This document shows positions 40,210 through 52,919 of a DNA stretch of 64,000 bases, one piece after another. The number at the start of each line of letters is the position of its first letter. The first letter of the stretch is position 1. The translations under genes and the position numbers were made by a program. The notes under the pieces are model-generated. The model was not told where the DNA came from and did no database searches. It saw only the letters and a program-made list of their open reading frames with translations. The DNA is from Diprion similis (lineage: Eukaryota; Arthropoda; Insecta; Hymenoptera; Diprionidae). The DNA is taken from the NCBI RefSeq assembly GCF_021155765.1, contig NC_060115.1:3100001-3164000 (forward strand), read 5' to 3'.

Positions 40210-41061
40210 GAGTCAGGGACGAATTGAGGGTGAAGCATGAAACGACGCGGTGTGCGTAAAGCCGTGGTAAGTCAATTTTTACAAGGCGATCTGCGGCCGG
40301 GGAATTATTAGCTGCAGAGGTTGTCCTTACCATTGGCACGAAAGGAGAGTTTGCGACTTATAATATATACCGAGGACAAGGCTGTTTAAGCAACAACGCT
40401 TCAAGAATGTAACCCGAGATCTTGTCTCGCTGTATAACGTTTGTACCAACATTGAATTCGTTTTTTTTTTTTTACCGCACACTTATAGTAACTTTAATCC
40501 CATTTTTCCCCTTTTACTATTTAGGTTTCTAGGATGCAGCGTTAACCATAACCCTGCAGCTGCTGCCGCGTTATCTAGCACGCTGATTGTTTTTCCTCCG
40601 ATGTCACACGGCTTCTTTGTCTTTCGCATTGTTTTTTTTTTTTTTTCTTTCTTTCTTTCTTTCTTTTTCTTTTTTTCTCTCCCGCCCATTTCGCTCCTCG
40701 CTATCAAGAACGCGTGTATGCAATGCATATTGAGATCACACCTGCACACGAGAATATCACGTTCGTGTACCCGCCGTGCCGTATCAAGTCAAATGACTGT
40801 AGGTAGAATCGAAAGAGCACTGCTTGTATAACTGCAACCTGTGCACAGTAATGCATTCGTTAATGTCTTATTATAAACTTCTTGCTAATTTTTTTTTCGG
40901 TCTGAAATAAAATGCGACTTTTATTCTATACGAATTATGTGAAAATGAATCCCATTTTCTCAACTTATTTTTAACTGCATCTACAGTCAAGGTCGAATTT
41001 ATAGTATGAAGTTAAGTACTATTGTGCTGAGTCAACTTTTATAATAAGTTAGTACTGCAAG

Positions 41062-41400
41062 GTTTTTGAGGTTGCTGATTATGAATCTGAAATTAGATTT
41101 CAAATTTAATCAAATCCGGTCAAAAAACTCTATACAGTGGTTTTCGGGATCGCTGATTACAAATCTGAAGTCAAATTTCAAAGATTCAAATTGACGGTTG
41201 AAAAAATTCAAATCTCATTAAATACGGTCAAAAAATTCTGTGCAGGGGTTTTCGGGGTCGTTGATTGGATTTGACGTACTGAAGTTTCAAAATCTGATTT
41301 CAGATTCGTAATCAGCGACCCCAAAAACCCCTGCGTAGAGTTGTTTAATCGCATTCGATCAAATTTGAAGTTTTCATCCACCATATTGGATCCGCAAATG
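41062..41400. repeat. inverted copies of the dispersed repeat family
   Basis: From about 41065 to 41275 the repeat appears in reverse orientation, two units with TTTTCGGGATCG and TTTTCGGGGTCG cores. From about 41290 to 41400 it appears in forward orientation with AATCAGCGACCCC. The two orientations meet near 41275-41290, so a transcript could fold back. The forward unit closely matches the copies at 12117-12480. Confidence 0.7.
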
Positions 41401-42772
41401 ACTTTTCAAATGGACCGCTTTAATATTCTAAGTGCGGAATAGGAATTGGACCGCACTTAAGCGTAAATGCAGACTATAAATTCGAGCCTCATTGTCTCAC
41501 GCAATTCGTATAGAATTGAACTCGAACTTTGTTTCGGACTGTTAACAAGTTTGTCAAAAGATTAAGGCATTGACGAATATTACTATATACATATAAAATC
41601 ATGAAACGTGTATGCATAACGGCAAGTATTACGTAATCGAATAATCAAAGTATTCCGTGATCAGAAGAAGCGTTGCTTTACTGCAGAGCTGTCGATCCGC
41701 TAATTTTCAACAACTTTATGCTTTCAAAGATCACCGGAGTGAAGTACGTTGCTCTTCCCCCTCCTTTAATCTTGATTGACATTCCTTGTAACCGGCTCTT
41801 TTTCAAAGATTCTCCGCATTGCATTTAATATCGCGCGAAAAAATTTATTACAAATAGTAATCAATTTTTTTCACTTTACAACGATATAACTTCATGGACA
41901 GAACTTTTTCTACCGATGCAGATTCGCTTATCCTGAAACCTTTTAGGCGGCACTCTTTCTTTTTTGCATCTAATTATGTCCGAAAAAACGCCGAAATTTT
42001 CTTAAAGGGTTACACATATCGAATGTCCGGTAGATTCGTAACGTAAGTATATGTATATATATATATATATACTTGGACTTGTAGCCGCGGGGTTGATACT
42101 TAAAATTTTCGTTGCAAATCCACCCCCCTCACCACCGTACTCCATGGCCCTCGGTTTTCATCGATCTACACGAGCCTAGTCGCCTCGTACCTGCCTCTGC
42201 AGTGCCCTAAATATTGCTTTAAGAGGTCTTCATTTTTTTCGTGCATCTACATGCTGCGATTATGTAGTACCGTAGTCACTTTGAGACACGGACATTACAG
42301 ACTCGGCTGTATGTATAAATGTTAAACGTATTACTGCACGTAGGTATACTTTTGAAGCCTTGAGATTGATTATAAAAAGTTGAGCTGGTTTTCTGTGGTA
42401 AAGCCTATCCATAAGAAGTGATCTCCCGTTTCTTAAAACGTCCGGCTCCCGGTCAGGGTTGAATGCTATTCTAGATTTTTTCCCCCTATTCTAATCTGTT
42501 CCGTTCGTGGCGTGCGTTTCTCTGTGCCTCAGCTTCTCTCTGCAAACTAGATTTAGATATTACAATCAGTTTTTTCTTTCGCCTCCCGTAACGCTGTATA
42601 AAAACAGATATAGCTGTATGGGTATTGTATTCTTTAACAGTATAAACTGAACGACATTCGATGCTTGAATCAATTCTGATTCGCCATGACGATAGGTGTA
42701 TAAATTCACTTTTCATTTGTCATTTGAAAATTTTATAGATTACTATTTCAGAGGCTGAAACACTTTTCTTGA

Positions 42773-43192
42773 CGGCTGCGGTCGATTTCTACGCCCATCT
42801 TTTTCAATATCGAGAAAAACGAAACGGAAGCACGGATTGTTCGCTTCGAAGACGAGGCAACACTCGACGACAGTGCATTATACCTGTGCGTCAAAGCGCA
42901 GGCTGGAGACTTGACATCTCATATTGTAAACTATGTTAAACTAGTCCATGGAAACTGGAGGTTCGGTCTGAAAGCAATATTGAGTAAATTCATCGCGCAG
43001 CCGCTGGCTGCTTTCGCTGTCTGCGGAGAGATGACGAGCCCTTTGATGCGTGGAGAACCGCCCTTCGTCAAAGTGCATCTCGTACCCGCAGTTCCAGTGG
43101 ACCGAGTATCATCAGCCATGTTCGCCACTCAGGCACGCGGCATTAAAGTTGCATTGCCGTATCGGTGCTGCCTCTTCGACGTGTCGGATTAG
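42773..43192 (+). CDS. 139-codon open frame of unknown function, uncertain
   Basis: A stop-to-stop frame with raised GC and protein-like composition (segments ARIVRFEDEA and DDSALYLCVKAQAGD). The first in-frame ATG is late, so it would be an exon rather than a whole gene. A second frame is open from a TTTCAG acceptor at 42752 to a stop at 42937-42939. The minus strand is also open over 42931-43128. Overlapping open frames suggest compositional bias as much as coding. I recognise no family. Confidence 0.18.
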   Translation, partial: RLRSISTPIFFNIEKNETEARIVRFEDEATLDDSALYLCVKAQAGDLTSHIVNYVKLVHGNWRFGLKAILSKFIAQPLAAFAVCGEMTSPLMRGEPPFVKVHLVPAVPVDRVSSAMFATQARGIKVALPYRCCLFDVSD

Positions 43193-46100
43193 CCAGCGAG
43201 CTTGCACTTAATTTCCACAACACTGACGACTCTATTTCTGAACAAGTCTCATCTGTTGCGCGCGTTTAATCCCGATAGTTACGCCAGCCATTTCTGTCCG
43301 CATTATTTTCGGACTCGTCCATCGATTTTCTTCTTTCTTCAAATTTTATCCATATATATTCTTATGTCACACACCCATGGACAAGGACGTGGTTGACCTC
43401 ATCATCTTTCTCGATGTTTGCCGGCTTTACTTACAAGCCAAAAAGAGGACCAAGAACGTAGGAACGCTCTGGGCTATCCTCACTTTTATTCGCACCGAAA
43501 ATCCCGTTTCCTTTTTACGCTGGTGCCAAGCCTACAACGTACCTTACTTGATGTACCGCAAAAATATTGCGAGACGACGGCTCTCCGGTACCGAAAGCAA
43601 CACCCTGAATCTAACGAATCTTCTACGAATTTTACAACGATTGTTTTACTGCCGGTGTCTTCAGCCTCCCGTAGTATCTAGCTGGGAGTTTGAGTAGCCC
43701 TCGGTGGCTGCTGCTTGTCGCTTCCAATCAAGTAACGAATTGGGTAAGAAGAGAAAGAGTTAATATGAGTGGAGAAATAAACCTCATACTTGCATTCCAA
43801 TGATTGCTTCAACTCTTGGTAAATTATTTTTTATCATCCAACGGGTAAGTATTCATTCCTGCTGTTCTTGCTTCTTGGGAAGTGTGTTCAGCAGTTTTGA
43901 ACTTTTTATCTGCGTCTGTTTGTTCGCGATATGAGTAATCGGTTTGTCATTTATTTTACCGATTTCTGCGACTCCGTTTTATGGCGAATGGAACGCATGC
44001 AAGTGAGTAAAGTGTTTCTTGGAATATCACAGTAGTTTTACGACGTTGAGGTCTGCAGGATTCATGTATAGGGGACCAGATATAACGAAACTTTATGATT
44101 TAGCCAATGAGTCGTATTATTTTATTTACATTTGTTCGAAAAATAACTCGAGAGTAAGAAAAAGCTCAAAACTGCGCTAAAAAAATCGAAAAGAAGAAAA
44201 ATCGTCTGCCATTCAAACAAGTCAATTAACGTTCGGGTATTTCCCATTCTTCTTTACCAGTACAGGTATTATACGTTTACAGAAGTTCTCGAAGTTAATG
44301 TAACGTGGAGCATCGTCTACGTAGGTACACGCATACCGCGTAGTAAGCAAAAATTTTTATTTTCGCGAATAAAATTGTACACGTCGCGAGTATTTTACTT
44401 GGAAAAGAATGAATAAAACCATTACAATTCATTCGTATAACGGCGACTTGCATGATTCACCCGAATAATGAAACACTTTTCGAGTTGGTCATAAAACTGC
44501 AGGTTTATGTTACCCACAAAAATAACTCGAGTGTCTATAATCCGTAGAAAATTAAAATATGGAGCTTTTGAACGTGCAAAGCTTAGATCCAATTACTAAA
44601 ATTTTATCGCGCTGATGTACAGAATTTGGTGAAACTGCTGTGCTTATAATGCATGTCGTAATAAGTTTTCGAATAATAGTGAAATCGGTTGAACGTCTAC
44701 GTTATTGTTATGTTTTGATTAAAAAATATTTGGATCAATGCACGCTATCTACTCGGAACGGTACATACAACAGGCTTGATATACTTTATCTGATCATTTC
44801 TATTCGGGTTACTCAACCGCGCCATGTCAATGATCATTGTCTCTTACAGAGATATCGATATATATTTAGCGACAACGTTCAGCCAAGCTTACGAAGATTC
44901 TATATTCAAGACTTTATTCAACATCCAGTATTCCTCGAAGTTGAATAACGACCCTTCGTTCGATCCTCGCATATAATACTAAGATTATTTTATCTTGACG
45001 AGGTTGAAGTTATAGTAACGTACCGTTATAATCGTAACGAAACATTGGAGAAAAAATAACTATTTTCTTAATTTTAGAATGATTATTATTAAGGAACTAA
45101 GATTTCGAAACATGAGTGTGTAATTTTCTTTTATTACGGTTCACTGAATTTCAATAACTTCAATATAAGATACATCTTGTCCAAATGTGCAAAAATTACA
45201 GAACAACCGTCACTTCCACGGTCGTTAGATACTGCGCGCGAGAAATGACAATTCAAAACGAATCGCCCTTACGCAATATCCGCAACTCGCCAAAGCTGCT
45301 GGCCTTTGATTCTCTGCACAGCAACCCAGTTCCGGGACCGGACCGCCTTAATCTCGATGAGTTATTTACATTAGGTACATGTATGTGGCGGGGTATAAAG
45401 TGTAGAGTACAAAAAATTGATTTTTCTGAGAAGTTATTCTCTTTTGTAATCTTCGTACACACTAAGAGAGAATAAATTTTCAGACAAATTAATTTTTTTA
45501 CGTCCAGATCATTCGTTGATAATTGATGGATTGGCCCATATGAACTTATACGGGATTAACCCAACAGTCGAAGAGAATGGAGAAATTGTTTTCTGATTTT
45601 TTTACAAAAAACTTTTCACTCAAAAACGATCTGCAATGGCGCTTACGGTTACCGATTACGCCTCGGCGACCGGATCTGCGATACGTTTCTATAATCTGGT
45701 ATCGCCTGCTTATCCAGATTCTATGTATTTATCAATATACTATGGTTACTATATTATGATACTATACCTCCATTCCGCAAACAATATATCATTTGTTTGG
45801 GCCAGACCATAGCCGCGCGCGGGGCCTTGAGACTTTACTTTTCAAATTGCCGACAGGTAAGGCTATACGTGCAGGCCCTCTGCGAGGAGTACGCGTTGAG
45901 TTTGTCAGATTTGCCGTTAATTGCGCAACTATTTTTTACATACTTGGTCGGGTATCACCTCTCGCTTGTTGCGTGCTGCCCTGGAGACTGCCGAGTAAAT
46001 CCGGAACTTATTGTCAGTTCCTTGACCCCCGATTATTATTTCTTCGCATCCTCCACCACCTTACATACATATATGCCATATATGGGAATCAATTAATTAA

Positions 46101-46615
46101 CACTGATATGATTTTTACTTCGGGCTAAACTATGGACAGGAGACCAGAAAATAACGTTCCGGGAGAATTCATAATATGAACAAATGCTCTGAATGCAATC
46201 TACATATACGCTTATAATTTATACACACCTTATATATACTTTATGCGGAATTCCTAAATCGACAATAAATTCTCTGCACATAATGCGTATGGAGTACAGA
46301 TTTTACGATTCATTTTACTCGTCCTTCGATAAATCCACTCCTAGGACTTCCAAAGAGATCGAATACTCAAGGGTAGAAGGTGTTAGGGACTGGTGTGTAG
46401 GAACATATTATCTGACACAATTTTCATGACTCCTTTGATTCAGCTATTTAAAATATCTACGAACATTCAAACTTGTCTGTGGACATCCTTACAAGAAATA
46501 TTGCCAAATTGTCAAATGGATTACAATTATGAATGCAATATGTTGCCTATTTTTGTTACAGCAGTAATGCCAAGAGTGTGGATGTGGGTAAGAAGCCGTC
46601 ATCTTAACGAGAGGG
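43193..46615. other. Gene-poor region, right part, and TRMT9B 5' side
   Basis: No recognisable gene. Two overlapping frames at 43377-43697 and two at 45793-46128 are open but have no family signature or splice support. A TTTTGTTACAG acceptor ending at 46561 may start the leader exon of the TRMT9B-like gene, whose ATG is at 46616. Confidence 0.45.
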
Positions 46616-49600
46616 ATGTCTGAAAGTGACGGAGAGCAGACAGCTAGGTCTGTGGCCTTGGAGCAAGCATATGTCCATGAAGTGTACGAGCAATGCGCCG
46701 AGAAGACTGCCCAGAGTCGACATTGGCCTCGTATATATCAGTTTCTTGAAGAGCTTGAGCCTGGGGCCCTTGTATGTGACGTTGGTGAGTAAAGACAAGA
46801 AGGGGTTTCCTTCCTTAGCGTCAGAACTGAGAAGATGCAGTTGCCTGCAAATTATGATATCCCATATATTTTTGCCTCAGGTTGTGGCAATGGGAAGTAT
46901 TTGAGCGTCAACCAGAGTATATTCAAAGTTGGAGCAGACAGGTGCAAACATCTGACAGACATTGCACGAGAAAAAGAAAATGAGGTATGTTCTGTACTAC
47001 CGGAGTATATACCGCAGACATAACCAGAGTTATGGAATTGCACATCACATATTTTGAATTCAAATTGCAGGTCTTGATTTGTGATAATCTGTCGTTACCT
47101 TTTCGTGATGACAGCTTTGACGCAGTTCTATCCATTGCTGTTGTTCATCATTTTGCAACAACTGAGCGGCGAGTTCATGCGCTTAAAGAATTGGCAAGAG
47201 TATTACGAATTGGAGGACGGTTGGTAATATCTGTCTGGGCTATGGAACAACGACACAGAAAGGTGAATCGAGAACTATATAACATTCAAGCGATAAGGTA
47301 GCATTTTTCGTTGGTAGTCTTGACACATTTTACAATGTAATGTTTATTTCGCCAGTTTGAGTCACAAGATGTGTTGATTCCGTGGCCCAAAGCCTACTGT
47401 CTTAACTCGTTTTCGAATGGAAATACATATTCGGGAATTCCGTATGCTGATGAAATACAACACAACCAGATAGTTCCAAAGGATTTTCTAACATCCAAGA
47501 GGTACTTCTTACTGCTTACAACACTGAATGTTTTCAGACTATGATGAAATCATATGTGGTATGTGAACTGTAAAAATATTTGGAAGTGTAATCATTTTCA
47601 GAAATAGTCGGAAAAAGTATGGAACCAAAGGTTACTGGATCGATCCAGTGCTAAGCCCATCACCCTCAACCAGCAGTCTCTCTAGTCCAAATGAAACATG
47701 CTACAGTTTTGTGCGCAGAGCCTTGCAGGTGATTCATTACTCATTTAGTTTCTGAAAACAGGACCTTACGTTTTGGCAGTTGTTTTTATAGACGCTAATC
47801 ACTGACGTTTGATATTCAGAAATTGGCAGGAGGTAAGCGGAATAGCCCTGGAAGTCGGCCTTGGTTTTTAGAGACTTGGAGCCAAAGTGGAGGAAAAGAG
47901 AAACGACATATACGTCAGGAATATGATAGTGGAGATGTGGACGACTTGCCAATAGAATTACGCCGACTTGAGGACTTGAATGCAACACTCAACAAATATC
48001 CTGACACCTTGAGTGTCAAGTCAAAAAGCCTAGGGGATATTCTGGAAATACAACGACTCAACCTAGTGAGATCCCGCTCTAGTATACCTGGTCTCTGCTC
48101 TACGCTAACATCTGATTCGTTCTTAAATGAAACGGCTGAAACTCCACCCCTTACCAACGCAAAGCCTAAGCTTGTGAAGCAAAAGTCTCATTTCATAGAA
48201 GATGTATGTGTAGAAATTTCTGAAAACACTGCCATTCAAGAACTCATCAAGGACCTTCCAGATTTTCAGGTGAATTCAGATCTTCTTTCAAATCAGATGT
48301 GCCAGTATTATTATTATATTGATTTATCATTTTTATCACTGTGTTGATACCTCGTCATATAGCCTGCAAACCTTTATCATTGGTAATAATACATGGTTTC
48401 GAAACAAAGGCTGCTTCCAACTCAATCTTGCTTCTCATTCCAGACTGTACAAAGGTTCCCTGTAAAACGTGGAAATGTACAGAAACAGAGCTCTCTGAAT
48501 GAGGAGTTGATGTCTATTGATCGACTGAAGGAAAAGGAAAAAGTGCGAAGGAACATAATGAAACAAGCTTCGCTAAACGAGGAGATAATATGTAATCGAA
48601 AAGCATTCGAGGCATTCAAGGATTCGATTTATTCTGCGAATGCTACAAAACGATTCCAACTATTGAAAAGTGGCCTTACAAATAGAATAAAACAGTCAAC
48701 CACGAATATAGAAAAGGTGTCTGGTATGTCAATTAAAAACGGATTTGTCAAAATGATCCAAGGCTGGACATCTGCTGAAAACGAAGAGGAAACAAGCTGC
48801 AGTACGATGATACCCTGTGAGCCGGTATCGCCGAAAATAAAACCCACCGAGAAATTTACGACGACAATAAAAAAAGATGCGGAAATAATCGAGAGACGAT
48901 TGTCGCGCGAAGATGGATCGGATTCATCTAAGGACAGCAGTTTGCAGAGTGACACTAGCGTTGATTCGGAAGACAGTTTTGCTTCGGTTATTTACGTGCC
49001 AAAACACGACTTGTCATCGATTATTGATGCAATCTCGGCACCTCCTGGTTGTCAGTTAAGCGCTATGTCTGCTCCGCCTTCACCACGAGTGAAACATCCA
49101 CCTGATTTAATGGGACCACGATTGAAACTGATTCCGATATCACCGCTGCTTAAACAATTTCCTGCCACCAGCAAGTCGTTGCCACCGACAAGCCCACCTG
49201 GACTATCTCCTCGTACGCTAAACTCAATACCACCTAGGAAATTTTTTAGCGCTTTTTCTAGTAGTCGTCAAAGTTCTATATTTGATAAACTGATTTCTGC
49301 TGATGAGACCGACTTCAATTCTAGCAATCAACAAAAAATTACCGACTCTCAAAGCTCGGAGCTACTTGATCCACCCAGTGTTTCTACGGATTCTACAATA
49401 GAAAAACACAGCCCTGCAAAGCAAGTATCACCGACTCAAGTAGAGAAAGAGCCAATGTCGCAAGCAACGAACACTAAGAATGTCGTCTCATTGGACGAAG
49501 CCCTTCTGGTCCCAGTACCCAAGGAAGCCTCGATGCCACAACCTAAGATGATATCTGAGAAATCCAGTACAGAATCTATCAACGAGGAAGAAAGTCGTAA

Positions 49601-51464
49601 ACTAAGATTGAATCAAATAAAGGAACTCCTTAAACAGAAACCAGGCTTTGCGACTAGATGTGCCAAGCCGTCGTTCCCGTTGGTCCGACGTGCCTCAGCG
49701 GCTGCTCCTGGTCGCTTAGAAACAGTTACTAGGCCCTTGCCGAGACTCTTGTCTTTAGAACTATTTAATCCGGAAACAGATGACTTGGATAGCGACTCAA
49801 GTGGGGTATCGTCTCCTGAATCCGTCGGCTCTGTAATCAGCGTAATATCAGATGAGCGTTTCACGACAGTTAAAGGTATAGTGAAATTTTGTGAAGTCTT
49901 AATACCATACATTTCGTTATGGTCTATTAATGAGCAATCCTTTGGTTGATTTTCAGATAACGTTAAATTGGATGGTGATGGACAAGAGATGTCGCAAAAT
50001 CCAAATGAAAGGCGTCCATCTTTGGTGGTAAGGCATTCCGAATTTAGTCATTTAGATAACAACAGTGCATACGAATTATTGACACCCAGAAGCTTGAGCG
50101 AATCATCGACGGAAGTGTCATTAGCATCGTCGCAATCGATTAGACTTTTAGAAGCAGCAGCCAATGTTGCCAGTTCTCTTGAGAATGCTGTAGAAACGGC
50201 AATCCAAGCGAAACCGCGTAGTAACATGTACACATCAAAACCACAAAAACACACAACTTCGGATGATTCATTGAAGTTTACAAATTCGTGGCGAAGTGAC
50301 GGTGCCTCTCCTTCGGAGCTACAAGAGTTATTGGATGACTCAAAACCGAATTCCCTCTTGCCGGAGGCAAAGACGTGGGACGAAGAATGCCGCCAACATT
50401 TGATCGACTTTACTGAAAAATTGAATGAAAACCTCATCCATGACATTGACAAATATTGCCAAAAAACTGAACTGGAATTCAGCCAGGATCCAAAACCGAA
50501 ACGGATCGACTTGGATGTGTGTGTGGCGAACTTGGAACCTAAAGTCGTTAATTCCTTTATAATTGATTCGTATATACCTCAATACGAACAGCTGCCAGGC
50601 AACGAAAAATTGGCAACTTGTAAATATAGCGAAGTAGTAGACACCAATGCCTGGTTAAATAAGTGTACAAACGATATGGAGATTTCAAAAACTGACAATA
50701 AGCCAAGCGATAATTTGCTTGGGCTAGAATGCTCAAACGCAGACATAAGTAGTAAAAGTGTAATTAATAATGTACTTATTGAGAGAGGCAATTCCGAGGA
50801 TATTATGGATTTTGTTTTGGTTTCAAATACTAGAAAATATACCGTTCGAGAGAAGAATGAAATCGAAGATACATTCAGGGGACAAGACGCTACTGAAATA
50901 CAGTCCCAGGGCGGTGCTACCAGCTTTGTCGAAGAAATTGAAGAAAAGGCACGTTTAAGATTTGGAAATTCGATCGAGTCAAGTGACATTGGAGATTCCA
51001 TAGAAAACACTACCAGTCTTAGCGATTTCAGTCAAACCGAATCGTTTCGGGAATCTGTAGCAATGGAAAAAACTCACAATGGTAGTACAGCATCTCTCGG
51101 ATCTTGCAATACCGAGTGTAAAAGTAAAAATGCCAAGAGTAAACTTCAGCCCGAATTACGTTCGGCTTCGGAAGAGATTAGCTCCCGTCCTCCGATGGTT
51201 AGGCAACAGGCGTCTGTTAATTCAGAATGTATAGTATCTGCGACTAGTAATGGAACTTTAACTGGTTCTTCTTCGCAAGAGTCATTGCCATCTGATCATG
51301 GAGGCGGAGCCATAACGTATCACCAGTACTATCATGTTTTCAGAGAAGGAGAGTTGGACCAACTAATTAATAAATATGTTGAAAATTTACATATTATTTC
51401 ATCCTACTACGACCACGCGAGTTGGTGCATAGTTGCAGAGAAAGTGCAAGTCTGGACTATATGA
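46616..51464 (+). CDS. fid: Trm9-like SAM methyltransferase, TRMT9B / fire dancer
   Basis: Member of the Trm9/ALKBH8 tRNA wobble-uridine methyltransferase family; the fly orthologue of TRMT9B is fid. Coding exons: 46616-46784, 46881-46984, 47071-47262, 47356-47501, 47602-47728, 47820-48269, 48444-49875, 49957-51464; 1375 aa, all junctions in frame. Start MSESDGEQ precedes the conserved VHEVYEQCA segment. SAM-binding motif I is VCDVGCGNGKY (residues 53-63), followed by CDNLSLPFRDDSFDAVLSIA and HHFATTERRV. The fold resumes only at the end, with YHVFREGEL and SYYDHASWC in the last 50 residues. Between them is about 1,100 residues of Ser-rich, low-complexity sequence. A motif KQ(S/A)SLNEE occurs twice, at about 410 and 436, resembling a basophilic kinase/14-3-3 site. 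Human TRMT9B also carries an insertion here but is far shorter (about 454 aa). A plus-strand AATAAA lies at about 51829. Confidence 0.93.
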
Positions 51465-52915
51465 CTCACCGCTACTTGCCAATATCAAATTACCAATTTT
51501 ATATATTTTCTTGCTTTTTTAAGCTGTTCTTCTCATAATAATTACCTATTACAATGGCTTGTAAATATGTAAAATATAATGTTTCTGAACTAAGCGCACA
51601 GGCTGGTAGATAATTTGTATAGTAAATGACACTTTTAGTTATTAATATTTATATTATTTAAATGCTTGACCAATTTTGAATTTTTTTTATGGTACGTTTA
51701 CAAATGTCGAAATGCTGATATCCTTTGTGCGTCATTAATTTATTATGTATTTCACCGTTCATCATTTCGAACTGATATTAGCAGCGTGATAGAAATATAC
51801 CTTCGAAAAGTTCTTACCCGAAAATTGAAATAAAATGAACATAATAATCTGAGGCATCCGATGCAGTAATCGAAAAATGAACGATTTTTGAATTCTTGTT
51901 CTTGTTCCGATGTTTTTACAGTATAGTTTTTTTCAGTATGGAAGACTTGTGTTTCATGATAATGCAGTACATACTGTAAGCAGAAGTTATAGAACGAATG
52001 CCTAGATAGTGTTATAAGAATGCTACGAGTCTTTTTGTCTACATTCGATTGTTGACTTGTATTTGAAGAGCTCTAAACTACCTAAGAACATAAGTAAAAA
52101 AAAACCGTTTCACCCTGTAAATAAATATCCCTGTTCAAGAACTTAGACAATTTGTGAGATTAATCTATTAATGTTGTTTTACGTAAGCATCCGTCTAGCA
52201 ATTGTCCGAATATACGAACTCCATCAAATTTACAAAAATCACTAACAATAATAATTAAATTAAAAAAATATATACATTAAAAATAGTGATAATAATAATA
52301 ATGATAAAAAGTGGAAATGCTACTACTGTTAAAACACAATATCACGGTTTGTTGTACTCAATCTAGATCTCGCTACATACAAATAACAAAACAATATGAT
52401 CGTATGTTTGTGAGATTTTCATAATTAATTCTCTGTACTGTCAATGATTTCACAATAATGCAAAAATTGTATAACTGATCATCTCTCATAATGTCTTACC
52501 TGCTTTGTTCCTTATCATGATAATCTAATCTCACTGAGAAATCACACGAACTAGATAGATGACATCGGATATTGTTCAAAATCGACAGTAGTTCTAAATA
52601 ATCGATCGATCGATATGGTTCAGGATCCAGTGTCAGGAAAAAAATTTATCAATGGAATACCTTCGATATGATTTCCATATTCTTTTAAATGACACTGAAT
52701 CAGTTGCAGTATTAAGCCTTCCAGTGTTATCGATAAGCTATCATGCACACCATTGCTGTCTATCAGGTGCTTTAAACCAATTGGCTTGTGTGAACATAAA
52801 TTATTTGGCATTCAATCTGTATTCATTTAGTTCTTGAGCTTTATAGGGCGAGATGGTATGCGGCAAGGAACATGTTAAATTGAGCAGGACCTTCATCTCG
52901 TAAGCGAATAAGGTT
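51465..52915. other. TRMT9B 3' UTR and intergenic DNA
   Basis: AT-rich. Candidate polyadenylation signals AATAAA at about 51829 and 52120 on the plus strand would serve the TRMT9B-like gene. An open minus-strand frame at 52620-52811 has no support beyond length. No further gene is seen. Confidence 0.45.
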
Positions 52916-52919
52916 TTAA

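Larger units (their letters stand above)
37568..42772. other. Gene-poor region, middle part
   Basis: No supported gene. Contains a CCATCCCT-type repeat near 37657-37700, a CAGCA repeat at 40185-40209, a CTTT-rich pyrimidine tract at about 40626-40680, an AT run near 42052-42071 and the inverted dispersed repeat at 41062-41400. Confidence 0.5.

Noticed and set aside
40483-40831. Lys/Glu-rich and Phe/Ser-rich frames on opposite strands
   Set aside because: Both are translations of a CTTT-type simple repeat.
45793-46128. Two overlapping plus-strand frames
   Set aside because: Overlap in two frames with no domain or splice support points to chance.
50048-51010. Long minus-strand frames within the TRMT9B-like gene
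   Set aside because: Antisense shadows of exon 8, which is supported by frame continuity and the conserved C-terminus.
52620-52811. Minus-strand frame with a vague LisH-like stretch
   Set aside because: Similarity is only impressionistic, there are no flanking exons and both strands are open.
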